A model generated the notes under the pieces. It did no database searches and was not told the origin of the DNA. It was given only the letters and a program-made list of their open reading frames with translations. A stretch of 64,000 bases of DNA from contig JAUIBR010000006.1 in NCBI GenBank assembly GCA_030427705.1, forward strand, positions 62,001 to 126,000, read 5' to 3'. Shown one piece after another: positions 39,150 to 48,569 of the stretch (within the stretch, counting starts at the first letter, position 1; every line of letters begins with the position of its first letter). Origin of the DNA: a bacterium (lineage in GTDB: Bacteria; Myxococcota_A; Bradymonadia; Bradymonadales; Bradymonadaceae). The translations under genes were made by a program, and so were the position numbers.

Positions 39150-40871
39150 GTGGAAAAACTCAGCGAACATCGTCTTCAATTGGTTCTCTTGACATGCCTT
39201 GTCTTCTTCCTTCCAATCAACAACAGCTTTGCCCAACCGATTGAGGGCGGGTGTCGTGTAAAAACCGACCGATTGGCCACCGTCACAGATTACGCGAACA
39301 CCAATCAAAAGCGTTTGTATCGCATCAACACGCTCAATACACCGTATGGCATTACCGGCAGCCAAAGTAGAAGCGCTGTTCATCGTGCAGTGTCGGCATG
39401 GAACGAACAAGCGGGCAGCGGGTATTTTGAGTATGATGGCACCTCAACTCGCACCGAACTTCCCGAAGACCTGAGTAGTTGCAACGCTCAAGGCATCAAC
39501 TATGACTTGGTGGTGTTCTACTTCAAAGCAACAGGAATCGGTCTTTTGGGACAAGAAGTGCCAGCATGTATTGATTCGAACGGTGTCGCTCATCGGCATG
39601 TGATCTACACATATCGGCAAGATGCAGCGAATCAATACAACAATTTCACTGTTGGCGCCCCAAGCGGATTTGACTTGGTTTCCCACCTGATTCATGAATC
39701 AGGTCATTCGCTCAACATCGATCACCCAGGCCAAGGGCTGCCCGGCGACAAGTCTGACTATGAATACGCTGTGATGCGCCAACGCGGGGATCAACTAGGC
39801 ACTCAAGTTCAGCCTCGAGATCTCTTCGCTTATGACAAGAAGTGTGCAGTCTGGACGGGGGGGAGGAGGTCTTTGTCTCCAAAGCGCCGGTTCACCTACA
39901 ATGGAACGATCTATTCGGAATCGGTTTTCTATCTTGGTGCTGGTGTTGCGAACGGGGCCGTCGGGGTGTCGTTGAACGGCGGAGTGACATATGGTTGGGC
40001 AGGTTTGCGCCAGACCTACAGCTACAACTCGCCGTTTCAACTTTCTCAAACAGATGGATTGGATGCCTCCAACCAGAATCAGATATTCGCCGCCGACTAC
40101 CAAGGGTCACCGGCTCGAATGGCGGGATGGCGAGAAGACACCTCGTTGGAGCGAATTGTTTATCCCGAGTTTCATGAGACACCGTGGTGGGCAAACAACG
40201 CTCGTCGTATGATCGCAAAGGTTCGCACAACGAATGACTGGTCGACTTGGATAACGGGGGATCTGGAACTCTGTACGAGCACATATTTGGGCTTTTGCTC
40301 CGCAAACACGCCAGTTTGGTCTGGACACCGAGTCGGCGTTACTTGGGACAATTTCGGCAACAAGTCGCGAACGGTCATCGCTCACCAAGACCGTACAAAC
40401 ACCCTCGCGAATCGTGAGATTCGGGTCTATGAAGGCATTCTTCCTAGTCTGTCAGATTCCAACAACAAGATCCTAAAACATGAGTATCGAACCTTCGATC
40501 GAACTGCGATCGCTCCAGAAATCGTCTGCGAGGCTTATGAGGCCGGGGGGTACGATTGCGTTCTGATCTACGTTGACGATACAGATCCAACGCCACAGGT
40601 TACCGTCGAGCGCTTCTGGGGAAACAATGGTTCATATAACTGGGATCCCAACTCCTACTCAATTCCTGTTGAGACGTGGGCACCCGTTGCGGCGTGGTTC
40701 GTGAATAGCTACTTCTATGTTGCTGTTCGTGAACCAGACGGAAATCTAAAGGTTTTCTATTCCGATGATGGAGCCAATTGGCAATTGAAGGGGAGCTACG
40801 GCTCCACGAACCTGGGACCATCTGCAGTGAGCTACTACAATGACACCACCAACTACATCGTCTATCACTAG
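39150..40871 (+). CDS. Secreted metzincin-like zinc metalloprotease
   Basis: 573 residues from GTG 39150, with AAGGA six bases upstream. The signal peptide (LVLLTCLVFFLPINNSFA) is cleaved near residue 29. The zinc motif HESGHSLNIDH near residues 189-199 fits HExxHxxxxxH of metzincins with Asn in place of the usual Gly, and a YAVMRQ sequence about 17 residues later is a plausible Met-turn. The C-terminal 300 residues look beta-rich, perhaps a propeller (repeated SxDGxxW-like motifs such as SDDGANWQLKG). It lies between two retron genes on the opposite strand and parts of it are AT-richer than neighbours, suggesting insertion. Confidence 0.83.
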   Translation: MEKLSEHRLQLVLLTCLVFFLPINNSFAQPIEGGCRVKTDRLATVTDYANTNQKRLYRINTLNTPYGITGSQSRSAVHRAVSAWNEQAGSGYFEYDGTSTRTELPEDLSSCNAQGINYDLVVFYFKATGIGLLGQEVPACIDSNGVAHRHVIYTYRQDAANQYNNFTVGAPSGFDLVSHLIHESGHSLNIDHPGQGLPGDKSDYEYAVMRQRGDQLGTQVQPRDLFAYDKKCAVWTGGRRSLSPKRRFTYNGTIYSESVFYLGAGVANGAVGVSLNGGVTYGWAGLRQTYSYNSPFQLSQTDGLDASNQNQIFAADYQGSPARMAGWREDTSLERIVYPEFHETPWWANNARRMIAKVRTTNDWSTWITGDLELCTSTYLGFCSANTPVWSGHRVGVTWDNFGNKSRTVIAHQDRTNTLANREIRVYEGILPSLSDSNNKILKHEYRTFDRTAIAPEIVCEAYEAGGYDCVLIYVDDTDPTPQVTVERFWGNNGSYNWDPNSYSIPVETWAPVAAWFVNSYFYVAVREPDGNLKVFYSDDGANWQLKGSYGSTNLGPSAVSYYNDTTNYIVYH

Positions 40872-40878
40872 GTTTGTT

Positions 40879-41634
40879 ATGAAACTTATCACCGGGCTCA
40901 TGTTCGCTGTTTTGCTGGCTTCCTGCTCAGAAGAAAGTCACGAGCCAAATGACACAAACCGCCAAATTGAGATCGAGCATCGGTTTGAGCGTCTTCCCAA
41001 AGATGTGGCGGTGGTCGAGTGTGGCTATGACGGGCCTGAGAAGACCCTGTGTGAGTGGCTGGCGACCATTGACCAGGTTGTCGAGGTAGAGGTGACGGAA
41101 ATCAGCATTGTCGACTCACCAAGTTGGGCTGAGGGGTATCAATCGATGGTTGAGTCCTGCGATAGTCGACCTCGTTGGGTGTTGGAAGTTGATGCTGTGG
41201 TAGTCGACCCGATTCTGGGGTCTCTGACTTCGGGAACCAGCATCAAGATGAGATACCCCAAGTTTCGTGTCGAAGATTGGGATCCTTGGATTGCAAACGA
41301 TGGCGGTCAAATTCGGTGGAATTCCCGTTCGTCGGACATGGCTTCAAGAGGGATAGGTATTGGTTCCCGTTTTGTTGCTCCCTTGATTCACGCAGACGAT
41401 TTTTTCGCGATTGGTCCACACCTCGCGATGGAGGAGGTCGACGGTAGATTGCAGTTCCAAGAGTCTTCAAATGAGTGTTTGAAAGGGTACCTACCAATGT
41501 CAACACTTCCTAATTCCAAGGACGATTTGAGGACAGAAGGCGTGGCGTGTGCCTCGATTGGCTCGAAACCGATTGGGGTGTTGCGTGAGGAGTATCTACC
41601 AACTTGTGCTGATTTCCCCGCCGGCGTTCGTTAG
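40879..41634 (+). CDS. Small predicted lipoprotein
   Basis: 251 residues from ATG 40879, giving a lipobox LLASC (Cys16); an earlier in-frame start at 40840 lies inside the protease gene and is rejected. It starts seven bases after the protease stop, so the two form an operon. The mature sequence has seven or so cysteines, for example VVECGYDGPEKTLCEWL, and a beta-rich core (VEVEVTEISIVDS, RWVLEVDAVVVDPILG). No family recognised. The last 39 bases overlap the 3' end of the convergent SWIM gene. Confidence 0.75.
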   Translation: MKLITGLMFAVLLASCSEESHEPNDTNRQIEIEHRFERLPKDVAVVECGYDGPEKTLCEWLATIDQVVEVEVTEISIVDSPSWAEGYQSMVESCDSRPRWVLEVDAVVVDPILGSLTSGTSIKMRYPKFRVEDWDPWIANDGGQIRWNSRSSDMASRGIGIGSRFVAPLIHADDFFAIGPHLAMEEVDGRLQFQESSNECLKGYLPMSTLPNSKDDLRTEGVACASIGSKPIGVLREEYLPTCADFPAGVR

Positions 41635-43107
41635 TGGTTCGGTCACAAGAGCGAGCATGTGTTCGCATGGCCCTAAATTCATCAGATTATTGTCGAAGAA
41701 CTCGCACGTGCAGCGACCGAAGATGATGGAGCCATCCGCCTTCAACACCACATGCGTCGTCTGTCCATCCACGACGCCATCGATGACATCATCGTGATGC
41801 ACGGTAAACGTGTTTTCGCCCGTCATTGGGTCCACGCCACCTGGCTTTCGGGTCTCCCTGGAGGTCCGTGAAGTCACCTGCACTAGCCCGTCTTCCACCA
41901 ATTGCACGGCGGCGAGCCGGGTCTGGTTTGGCTCGAAGAACACATCGGGATCGATGGGCGTTTCAAAGAGCTCGCGGTGGCGGAATTCTCGCTTGGTCAC
42001 GTCATAAATGCACAGGCCCCGGCGACACGCTTCATTCAACGCTCGACGTGCATCACGCACGCTCATTCCGGTGCACTCAGCCAATGAATCCGTCGTCGCA
42101 ACAAGCTCACGCCGTAGCTCGGCGAGCGTCGCTCCGACGGCTGCTTCGCCTGGGGAAGGTGCAACCAATTGGTCAAATGCTGCGCCTTTGGTCCAGTTGT
42201 TCCCCGTCCAGCCGCTCGCCCCCAACACAAATGTGATGCCCTTGAGGTTTACAGCCCAGAAGCTCGGAAGCGCGCGACCTTTCAAGTAAAGGTCGACGGA
42301 CTCGGCGTGCGGTAGCAGGTTCTCGATAAGGGCCAAACGTCGTCGTCCCCAGATACGCGTTGTCTTGTGTTCTGCGTAGTTGTGGCTTGCACCTTCGAGG
42401 TTGATTCGATGCTCCCATGGCTCCAGAACGACCGCAGCATCTTTCCCAGGTTCAAACTCGAAACGTAGGCTGCGTGGGGAGGTGAAGGCGTTGTTAGTCC
42501 GCAGATATTCGATGATATTCAGCACATCGACAGGCTGCATCGACACCCGCGTGCCTGGCATTGCCATTGCGGATTGCAGCTGCAAGAAGCCCTCAACCCA
42601 GGGTGTTGGGATGTCGACTTTAGCCTCAACGTGAGTTGCTTCGCCGGTCTGAACTTGGAAGCCTTGGGGTCCAACTCGAAACCATGTGTCTCCCGTCGAG
42701 CGCATGGAATCTAGCGAAGTCCAGAGTCCCTTCGTGAAGTCGATATTGGTAGTTCCAGTTTGAACATCGCCTTCCGCCTCGAAGAGCTCGCGATCGACGA
42801 TTACCAGGCCATACGCAGACATGTCCTGATTGAACGCTTCGAAGAACACACGGTCATCATGGACAGTAATGACGGGGTCGAGCACGGACTCCATGAATCG
42901 GTCGTACTCTTCGTTGTCCATCCACTGAAACTCCGACCAGACGAGCTCCCCAAGGGTCTGCAGCGCCAAACGCAATTGATAGACGTTCGAACGGACTCGC
43001 CCATGAAACTTCACCGGTCGCCGCCGATTTACTGACAGCGCCAGATCTGCCGCATGTGCGTTCTGAATCAGTGCCGAGGGCCCAGCATAATCGTAAGTAA
43101 GTTGCAT
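41596..43107 (-). CDS. Winged-helix and SWIM zinc-finger protein (WHSWIM), retron-associated
   Basis: 503 residues. The C-terminus carries a SWIM zinc finger, CTC at 466-468 and CEH at 481-483 (CxCx12CxH), preceded by an HVVLKADGSIIFGR strand. A winged-helix-like stretch lies near 345-400 (LAECTGMSVRDARRALNEACRRGLCIYD, REFRHRELF). The long N-terminal part is mixed alpha/beta with no motif I know. SWIM domains bind DNA or protein. This WH+SWIM combination is one of the proteins I recall for type XIII retrons, and the RT and HEAT genes lie downstream on the same strand, separated by two opposite-strand genes. Confidence 0.82.
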   Translation of the reverse strand: MQLTYDYAGPSALIQNAHAADLALSVNRRRPVKFHGRVRSNVYQLRLALQTLGELVWSEFQWMDNEEYDRFMESVLDPVITVHDDRVFFEAFNQDMSAYGLVIVDRELFEAEGDVQTGTTNIDFTKGLWTSLDSMRSTGDTWFRVGPQGFQVQTGEATHVEAKVDIPTPWVEGFLQLQSAMAMPGTRVSMQPVDVLNIIEYLRTNNAFTSPRSLRFEFEPGKDAAVVLEPWEHRINLEGASHNYAEHKTTRIWGRRRLALIENLLPHAESVDLYLKGRALPSFWAVNLKGITFVLGASGWTGNNWTKGAAFDQLVAPSPGEAAVGATLAELRRELVATTDSLAECTGMSVRDARRALNEACRRGLCIYDVTKREFRHRELFETPIDPDVFFEPNQTRLAAVQLVEDGLVQVTSRTSRETRKPGGVDPMTGENTFTVHHDDVIDGVVDGQTTHVVLKADGSIIFGRCTCEFFDNNLMNLGPCEHMLALVTEPLTNAGGEISTSW

Positions 43108-43137
43108 ATGAGTTCTTTAACAAACCTGCAGCAGGAA

Positions 43138-43238
43138 CGCGAAGCCAAACGCGAAGCCCGAAGGGCGAGCTGCAACGCGACCGTAGGGAGCTGCAACGCG
43201 ACCGCAGGGAGCTGAAACGCGACCGCAGGGAGCTGAAA
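43138..43238. repeat. Hairpin-unit array E, about 21-bp units
   Basis: Four or five units with GAGCTG(C/A)AACGCGACCG as the shared core, period about 21 bp in the last three. It lies upstream of the SWIM gene and upstream of the divergent thrombospondin-repeat gene. The GAGCTGAAACGCGA core recurs in array H, 15 kb away. An A/T-rich tract follows at 43239-43256. Confidence 0.85.
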
Positions 43239-43322
43239 CAAAAAAATTTGAAATAGGCAACCAAAGTGTGGTCCCATACTCTGGTGCTGGAACGCATTGC
43301 TGTACAAATTGCAGGGACCCGT

Positions 43323-45059
43323 ATGTCACCGAATGTTCGCAAAGGGATTTTAGGCCTACTTCTTGGGCTCGTGTCGTTGGTTGTGGCCTGTTCAGACGAC
43401 TCCTCATGCGACACAGCGGCGGATTGCCCGACCGGACAAATCTGCGTTGCGACAGTTTGTGTGGTTCCATCCGCGAACAACGTCAACAACTCGAACAACG
43501 TCAACAACTCGAATAACGTCAACAATTCGAATAACGCCAACAACTCAAACAACGTCAACAACGCGAACAACTCCAACAACATGGATATGGACATGGGTCC
43601 ATCTGACATGGACATGGAGCAGGATTTCCCGGCTGACGATTCCGATGGTGATGGTGTTCTGAACGATGACGACAACTGTCCAAACGTCGCCAACATGGAT
43701 CAGGCGGATAAAGACTTCGATTTGATCGGCGATGCGTGTGACCCAGACCGTGACGGTGATGGCGTCGAGAACGCCATGGACAACTGTCCAGATGTTCGCA
43801 ATGCCGACCAAGCGGATAGCGATAGCAATGGAATTGGCGATCTTTGCGAGGCCGACATTGACGGTGACGGCATCTTGAACGACGCCGACAACTGCCCCTA
43901 CACCGCAAACGCGAATCAGGAAGACAGCGACAACGATGGAAACGGCGATGCATGCGACTTCGACCGCGATAACGACGATGTCGATGATGTCGATGATAAC
44001 TGCCCTGACGTAGCCAACCCCTTCCAAGACGACACGGACAACGACGGCGATGGCGATGCCTGTGATGCGGACATCGACAACGACGGTGTAGAGAACGCCT
44101 CGGACAACTGCCCGATGGTCATGAATGCGGGGCAAGAGAACGCTGACAACGATGCAGATGGCGACGCCTGTGATGATGACGATGACAACGACACCATCGA
44201 TGACCTCGCCGACAACTGCCCGGTAGACGCCAACACCAACCAAGCCGACGGCGACTCAGACGGCTTCGGCGATGCGTGCGACAACTGCGATGCAACGCCA
44301 AATCCACTGCAAGAGGACGCAGACAATGACGGAGTTGGTGATGAGTGCGACAACTGCCCACTGGCAATGAATCCAGCGCAGAGCGACGTGGACAACGACC
44401 AAGCGGGTGACGCATGTGACAACTGCGGTGTGGTTCCAAACCCAGACCAAAGCAACGTCGACAACGACCTGTTCGGTGATGCATGCGACAACGATGCAGA
44501 TAATGACGGCTTCCAAAATGGCGCCGACAACTGCCCGTTCATCGCGAATGGTAATCAGGCTGATCAGGACGGCGACGGTGCTGGAGATGTCTGCGACAAC
44601 TGCCCAGCTTCCAATCCGGGCCAGGCCGACCAGGACGGGGATGGCGTCGGAGACGACTGCGATAATTGCCCGGCCGACGCTAACGCCAATCAATCAGACG
44701 TCGACAACGACACCGTGGGCGATGCTTGCGACAACTGCGTTCAAGCATCCAACACCGATCAGGCTGATTCGGATATGGACGGCTCAGGCGATGTCTGCGA
44801 CGACGACCGCGACGGTGACCTGATTCCGGATGCCACGGATAACTGTCCACAAGTGCCAAACGACGCCCAGTTAGACAGCGACAACGATGGGGTTGGAAAT
44901 GAGTGCGATAACTGTCCGCTCGACTCCAACGGAAACCAAAATGATAACGACGGCGACGGCATCGGAAACGCTTGCGATAACTGCATCGTGGTTCCTAATC
45001 CGGACCAAGCCGACGGTGACGGCGACGGTCGTGGCGATGTCTGCGACCCCAATCCCTAG
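43323..45059 (+). CDS. Lipoprotein with Asn-rich linker and thrombospondin type 3 calcium-binding repeats
   Basis: 578 residues from ATG 43323, giving a signal peptide with lipobox LVVAC (Cys23); the longer frame from 43266 adds 19 residues with no signal. A short Cys pair region is followed by an Asn-rich linker (about residues 50-85). About a dozen and a half type 3 repeats fill the rest, each with DxDxDGxxDxCDNCP. These Asp-rich loops bind calcium and usually stiffen extracellular proteins. Likely a surface stalk or adhesin. Its stop codon abuts the sixA start with no gap. Confidence 0.9.
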   Translation: MSPNVRKGILGLLLGLVSLVVACSDDSSCDTAADCPTGQICVATVCVVPSANNVNNSNNVNNSNNVNNSNNANNSNNVNNANNSNNMDMDMGPSDMDMEQDFPADDSDGDGVLNDDDNCPNVANMDQADKDFDLIGDACDPDRDGDGVENAMDNCPDVRNADQADSDSNGIGDLCEADIDGDGILNDADNCPYTANANQEDSDNDGNGDACDFDRDNDDVDDVDDNCPDVANPFQDDTDNDGDGDACDADIDNDGVENASDNCPMVMNAGQENADNDADGDACDDDDDNDTIDDLADNCPVDANTNQADGDSDGFGDACDNCDATPNPLQEDADNDGVGDECDNCPLAMNPAQSDVDNDQAGDACDNCGVVPNPDQSNVDNDLFGDACDNDADNDGFQNGADNCPFIANGNQADQDGDGAGDVCDNCPASNPGQADQDGDGVGDDCDNCPADANANQSDVDNDTVGDACDNCVQASNTDQADSDMDGSGDVCDDDRDGDLIPDATDNCPQVPNDAQLDSDNDGVGNECDNCPLDSNGNQNDNDGDGIGNACDNCIVVPNPDQADGDGDGRGDVCDPNP

Positions 45060-45593
45060 ATGGGCGATTTCAAACTCATCGTAATGCGCCATGGACAGGC
45101 GGAATCGTACTCTCCTGATGGCGATTCCGGCCGGCGATTGACAACGGTTGGACGGGCCGACCTGGAGGTCGGAGCGACCGCGTTGGCGGGCCTGTTGACG
45201 ATCGATGCCGCCATGGCGAGCCCCTTTGTTCGGGCGCAATCTACCGCCGAGATCATCTGTGCGCCGCATAACGTCGAGTTCGATACCTGGGCAGGACTGA
45301 CGCCATCATCGCCGCCCGCTGCCACGCTCGAGGAAATAATAGAGCGTGGTCGCAGCCTTCCAGAAGGCAGTACTTTGGCCGTGTTCGGACACAATCCGAA
45401 TGTCACTGCGGTCATGGGTTTATTGGTCGCTGGAAGGCCAGATGCCTACCTAAACGTGCGGCCAGGAGATGCAGGCGTGTTCATCGTCCCCGAGATGATG
45501 CCGTTCCGACCGATGGGAGCCGAAGGTCCAGTTGCGATTTTGGATGCATTCTATCCACTCGAAACTCTGGTCCGGCTTTCGTCATCTAGTTGA
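45060..45593 (+). CDS. sixA: SixA-like phosphohistidine phosphatase
   Basis: 177 residues. The histidine-phosphatase signature MRHGQAES (Arg10-His11-Gly12) gives the catalytic histidine. A second catalytic His is in FGHNPNV near residue 111, with Arg in SPFVRAQST near residue 59. This short, single-domain form is the SixA type, which removes phosphate from histidine-containing phosphotransfer proteins. The ATG directly follows the upstream stop codon. It starts no obvious operon with the next lipoprotein (21-base gap). Confidence 0.88.
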   Translation: MGDFKLIVMRHGQAESYSPDGDSGRRLTTVGRADLEVGATALAGLLTIDAAMASPFVRAQSTAEIICAPHNVEFDTWAGLTPSSPPAATLEEIIERGRSLPEGSTLAVFGHNPNVTAVMGLLVAGRPDAYLNVRPGDAGVFIVPEMMPFRPMGAEGPVAILDAFYPLETLVRLSSSS

Positions 45594-45614
45594 GGGTAGA
45601 GCGAGACTCTTTTG

Positions 45615-47651
45615 ATGCGAAATTTGATTATCTTGTTGGCGGTTTTTGCGTTGGGTTGCTCCAGTGCACCCGCAAAACCTGAAGTTGACAAGACCGCCGA
45701 CCCGCCTCCGCCCGGGGCCGAACTTTGGCGCGGTGACGCGCTAAAGCTCCCCAAAGACTCCCCAATAGTCATCGAAGTTCATCCACGCGAAGTCCTGGCG
45801 TCGTTGTTGCGTTTGAAGACCTGGTTGGTCGCCGAACCGGCGATGTTCGGTGAGGACGGCCCGGCAATGGTGGAGCGCATCAATCTGGGCTGGTCGTTCG
45901 TACAAGCCTATCTAGGCGCAGACCCTAGCAAGTCATCTGCGTGGAGCCATCATGGACTCGACGTGACCCGCCCGGTGTTGGTCGGTGCATATTCGGTCAG
46001 CGAGGATAGCGATGCCTTCGTTGAATCGGTCGAGAAGAGCCTCGCCGAATCGCTGGGTTTGCCGCCGGTAGAGAAGAGTACTCCCGAAAGTCGCGTCGCT
46101 CTGGTTGATGCGCTGCGAAACACGCGGACCGCTCAGATCGTGCCCGAGGGGCTTCACGCCAATGTGGTGCGTGCGGTCTCAAGCAGAACGCCAGTTACCG
46201 GTGCGCGCGTACTGATTCCGTCAACCGATCCGGCGACGCTCCTCGCCTTCATCGACGCGTTGTCCGTCAATCTTGGCTACAAACCCTTCACATCTCAGGA
46301 GGCCGAGCGCCTGAAGCTTGGACCGCTTGGAAAGGCCTACCCTGGCACTCCCGACGGTCTGCCAGCATTCAGTGTTCGGGTGGGCGAGGGCATTGTCATC
46401 ATGGATCTTGTCATCGCAGCGGTTGCCGTGGATGCGCTGCGTGGTGCGGACATGAACAAGATGCGCCCACAAATGCTGCAGGAGCTGCAACAAGCGATTG
46501 AGACCATCGAGGCGGGCCCGCCGAGTGCGCCAAAAGCGCCGGGTGACCCGGCGGCGTCCATCGGATTCAATCACGATGGCGCTTCACATATCGTACGGGT
46601 GCGGGGCTACCGCCAGACCTTGGAGATGGCCAAGACGATGGGCGCAGACAAACGCGATGTCGTCGCGATCCAGGGATTCATGCAAGCGCTGGTGAACGCG
46701 CGAGCTTGGGATTTGCGAAGCGATGACAGCCCGGCGTTGTCGTATGGTCTGATGCTTCCTCAAGAGGGCAATCGTAACGTGGCATCGTTCGAGATGGCGA
46801 TGTTCATGTCCCACGACACGCCAGAGCTGAAGATCTCGGAGCCGAAGGGCGGTCTATCTGTGCCAGAGCGCGGCATGGGCTTCTCGATTTCGTTTGAGCC
46901 CTTCACAGATCCGATCTGGCGAAAGTGGCTCTATGTTGAGCGGCCTGGTGACACGTTGGACATCCTCGATGCTGGCGGAACAGACGTCCTCGCCGACCTC
47001 GCCACGCCCCGAAATCTGGCACTAATACTGGGTAATCTGGCAAAGACCGGACCTGAGTCGTTTGCACCTGAGTATGCCGCATTGATTGAACTGCTGCCGT
47101 TGTTGGGGCGAGTTGAGTTCGCGACGATCGATGCTGATTTGAAGAACTTTGAGACCGAACCTCGTGTCATGTTTGCGATGGAGTTCGCGAAAGGGACCGG
47201 CCAGGTGGACCACAAGACTGCGATGGAGCTGCTGCTTGGCTTCACTTCTGGGGTTGTGGAAGAGGTGAAGTCGACCAAGGTGCCGAAGCTAGAGGTTGGC
47301 CCACCGAACGCCTGGACCGAAGTTGAGCCAGATACGCTCAATGTCCGCTATATCTACAACGACGACTTTGGGTTTGTGGCGGTTGGCCTGACCAGGGAAG
47401 AGGCTGAATCGGAGTACGAAGGCGCGCAGGTTACGGCCGCTGGAAGCGCGGATGCCGCCACGTTCCGCCTTGAGCCGCTGGCTGCGTTGTCGGCGCTGAC
47501 CGACATGGACACCCAGAATGTCGACTTCGTCGACCCGGCTATCCTCGCCCAGCGAATGGGGGCCATCAACGGACGTGTTGAGCCGTCTAAATCAGGTGAT
47601 TCGCGTTATCTGTCGTTTACGATCGAACTCACCAAGCCGCCGAAATTCTAG
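45615..47651 (+). CDS. Predicted lipoprotein of unknown function
   Basis: 678 residues from ATG 45615, with lipobox ALGC (Cys15); a TTG one codon earlier is less likely. The mature protein is alpha/beta, with repeated segments reminiscent of periplasmic DUF3352-like proteins (IVIEVHPREVLASLLRL, VRVGEGIVIMDLVIAAVAVDALRG). It resembles the larger lipoprotein at 11504 in style, but the relation is tentative. No catalytic motif or cysteines beyond the anchor. It follows sixA on the same strand. Confidence 0.75.
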   Translation: MRNLIILLAVFALGCSSAPAKPEVDKTADPPPPGAELWRGDALKLPKDSPIVIEVHPREVLASLLRLKTWLVAEPAMFGEDGPAMVERINLGWSFVQAYLGADPSKSSAWSHHGLDVTRPVLVGAYSVSEDSDAFVESVEKSLAESLGLPPVEKSTPESRVALVDALRNTRTAQIVPEGLHANVVRAVSSRTPVTGARVLIPSTDPATLLAFIDALSVNLGYKPFTSQEAERLKLGPLGKAYPGTPDGLPAFSVRVGEGIVIMDLVIAAVAVDALRGADMNKMRPQMLQELQQAIETIEAGPPSAPKAPGDPAASIGFNHDGASHIVRVRGYRQTLEMAKTMGADKRDVVAIQGFMQALVNARAWDLRSDDSPALSYGLMLPQEGNRNVASFEMAMFMSHDTPELKISEPKGGLSVPERGMGFSISFEPFTDPIWRKWLYVERPGDTLDILDAGGTDVLADLATPRNLALILGNLAKTGPESFAPEYAALIELLPLLGRVEFATIDADLKNFETEPRVMFAMEFAKGTGQVDHKTAMELLLGFTSGVVEEVKSTKVPKLEVGPPNAWTEVEPDTLNVRYIYNDDFGFVAVGLTREEAESEYEGAQVTAAGSADAATFRLEPLAALSALTDMDTQNVDFVDPAILAQRMGAINGRVEPSKSGDSRYLSFTIELTKPPKF

Positions 47652-47681
47652 GGTCTCGCGCTCCGAGCGAAGCGAGTCCCT

Positions 47682-48569
47682 CTATTTCGTAACGTCGCGG
47701 TGGCGAACTTCAACGTTCCAACCTTGCCCGCGCCAACGTTGTGAGATTGCTTCAGAGATCGCCACGGAGCGGTGCCGCCCGCCTGTGCAGCCGATACCAA
47801 CCGTCAGGTACGACTTACCTTCGCGCTGATACAAAGGAAGCATGAATTCGCCAACGCGACGCAAGATTCCGATGATTCCTCCGGTCTCGTTTTGACCCAG
47901 GACGAAATCTCGGACTTCAGGATCAAGGCCGGTCTGCTCGCGAAGACCTTCAACGAAGTAGGGATTGGGCACGAAGCGCACATCGAACACGAGGTCGCAT
48001 TCTGGAGGGAGGCCGTATTTGAAGCCGAAGCTGAGGACGTTGACCTTGAGGCCCGCGTCCTCCTCGGTCACAAAGCGCTCTTTGATCAGCGCCTTCAGCG
48101 TGTGAACGGTGTGTTCCGACGTATCGAGAATCAGGCCTGCGTTGGCCCGCAAGCCAGACAGCATCTCACGCTCACGTTCGATACCATCGCGAACTGAACC
48201 ACCCTCAGCCATCGGGTGTGGGCGTCGTGTTTCGGAGTATCGGCGGATGAGCGTTTCATCGTTGGCCTCCAAGAACACGATTTCGACCCGTGCTCCTTCG
48301 GCGCGCAGCTGCTCCACGACTTTGTCCGCGCCATGCAAGAACTCCCCGCCGCGCGTGTCGACGACAAACGCCAAGCGTTGGATCGATTCGCCGCCTGATG
48401 AGTTTGCTAGCTCTAGAACTTTTGGAAGGAGTGGGACGGGAAGGTTGTCGATGCAGAAGAAACCAGAGTCTTCTAGCGCCCGCATCATGGTGGTCTTCCC
48501 GGACCCGCTCAGGCCGGAGACGATGACGACTTTGGGCGCGGAATGGCCCTCGCTAGCCTCGTTTAACAC
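47682..48569 (-). CDS. rapZ: RNase adapter / nucleotide-binding protein RapZ
   Basis: 295 residues from a GTG start, close to the usual length of about 285. The Walker A motif is GLSGSGKTT near residues 19-27, followed by the family's FFCIDNLPVPLLP block. The C-terminal domain ends with the conserved GCTGGRHRSVAISE. In enterobacteria RapZ controls glucosamine-6-phosphate synthesis through small RNA decay; elsewhere it is a YvcJ-type GTP/ATP-binding regulator. The start codon is immediately next to the stop of the gene at 48570. Confidence 0.94.
   Translation of the reverse strand: MLNEASEGHSAPKVVIVSGLSGSGKTTMMRALEDSGFFCIDNLPVPLLPKVLELANSSGGESIQRLAFVVDTRGGEFLHGADKVVEQLRAEGARVEIVFLEANDETLIRRYSETRRPHPMAEGGSVRDGIEREREMLSGLRANAGLILDTSEHTVHTLKALIKERFVTEEDAGLKVNVLSFGFKYGLPPECDLVFDVRFVPNPYFVEGLREQTGLDPEVRDFVLGQNETGGIIGILRRVGEFMLPLYQREGKSYLTVGIGCTGGRHRSVAISEAISQRWRGQGWNVEVRHRDVTK

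Larger units (their letters stand above)
35909..43107. other. Retron-like defence locus (type XIII-like): HEAT/ARM protein, reverse transcriptase, winged-helix SWIM protein
   Basis: Three minus-strand genes carry the domain set that I recall for type XIII retrons: an RT with NAxxH and VTG motifs, an ARM/HEAT-type protein, and a winged helix plus SWIM zinc finger protein. Two plus-strand genes occupy 39150-41634 between the SWIM gene and the RT. Hairpin-unit arrays flank both ends (35478-35894 and 43138-43238). That all three genes act together is an inference from domain content and position. Confidence 0.65.
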
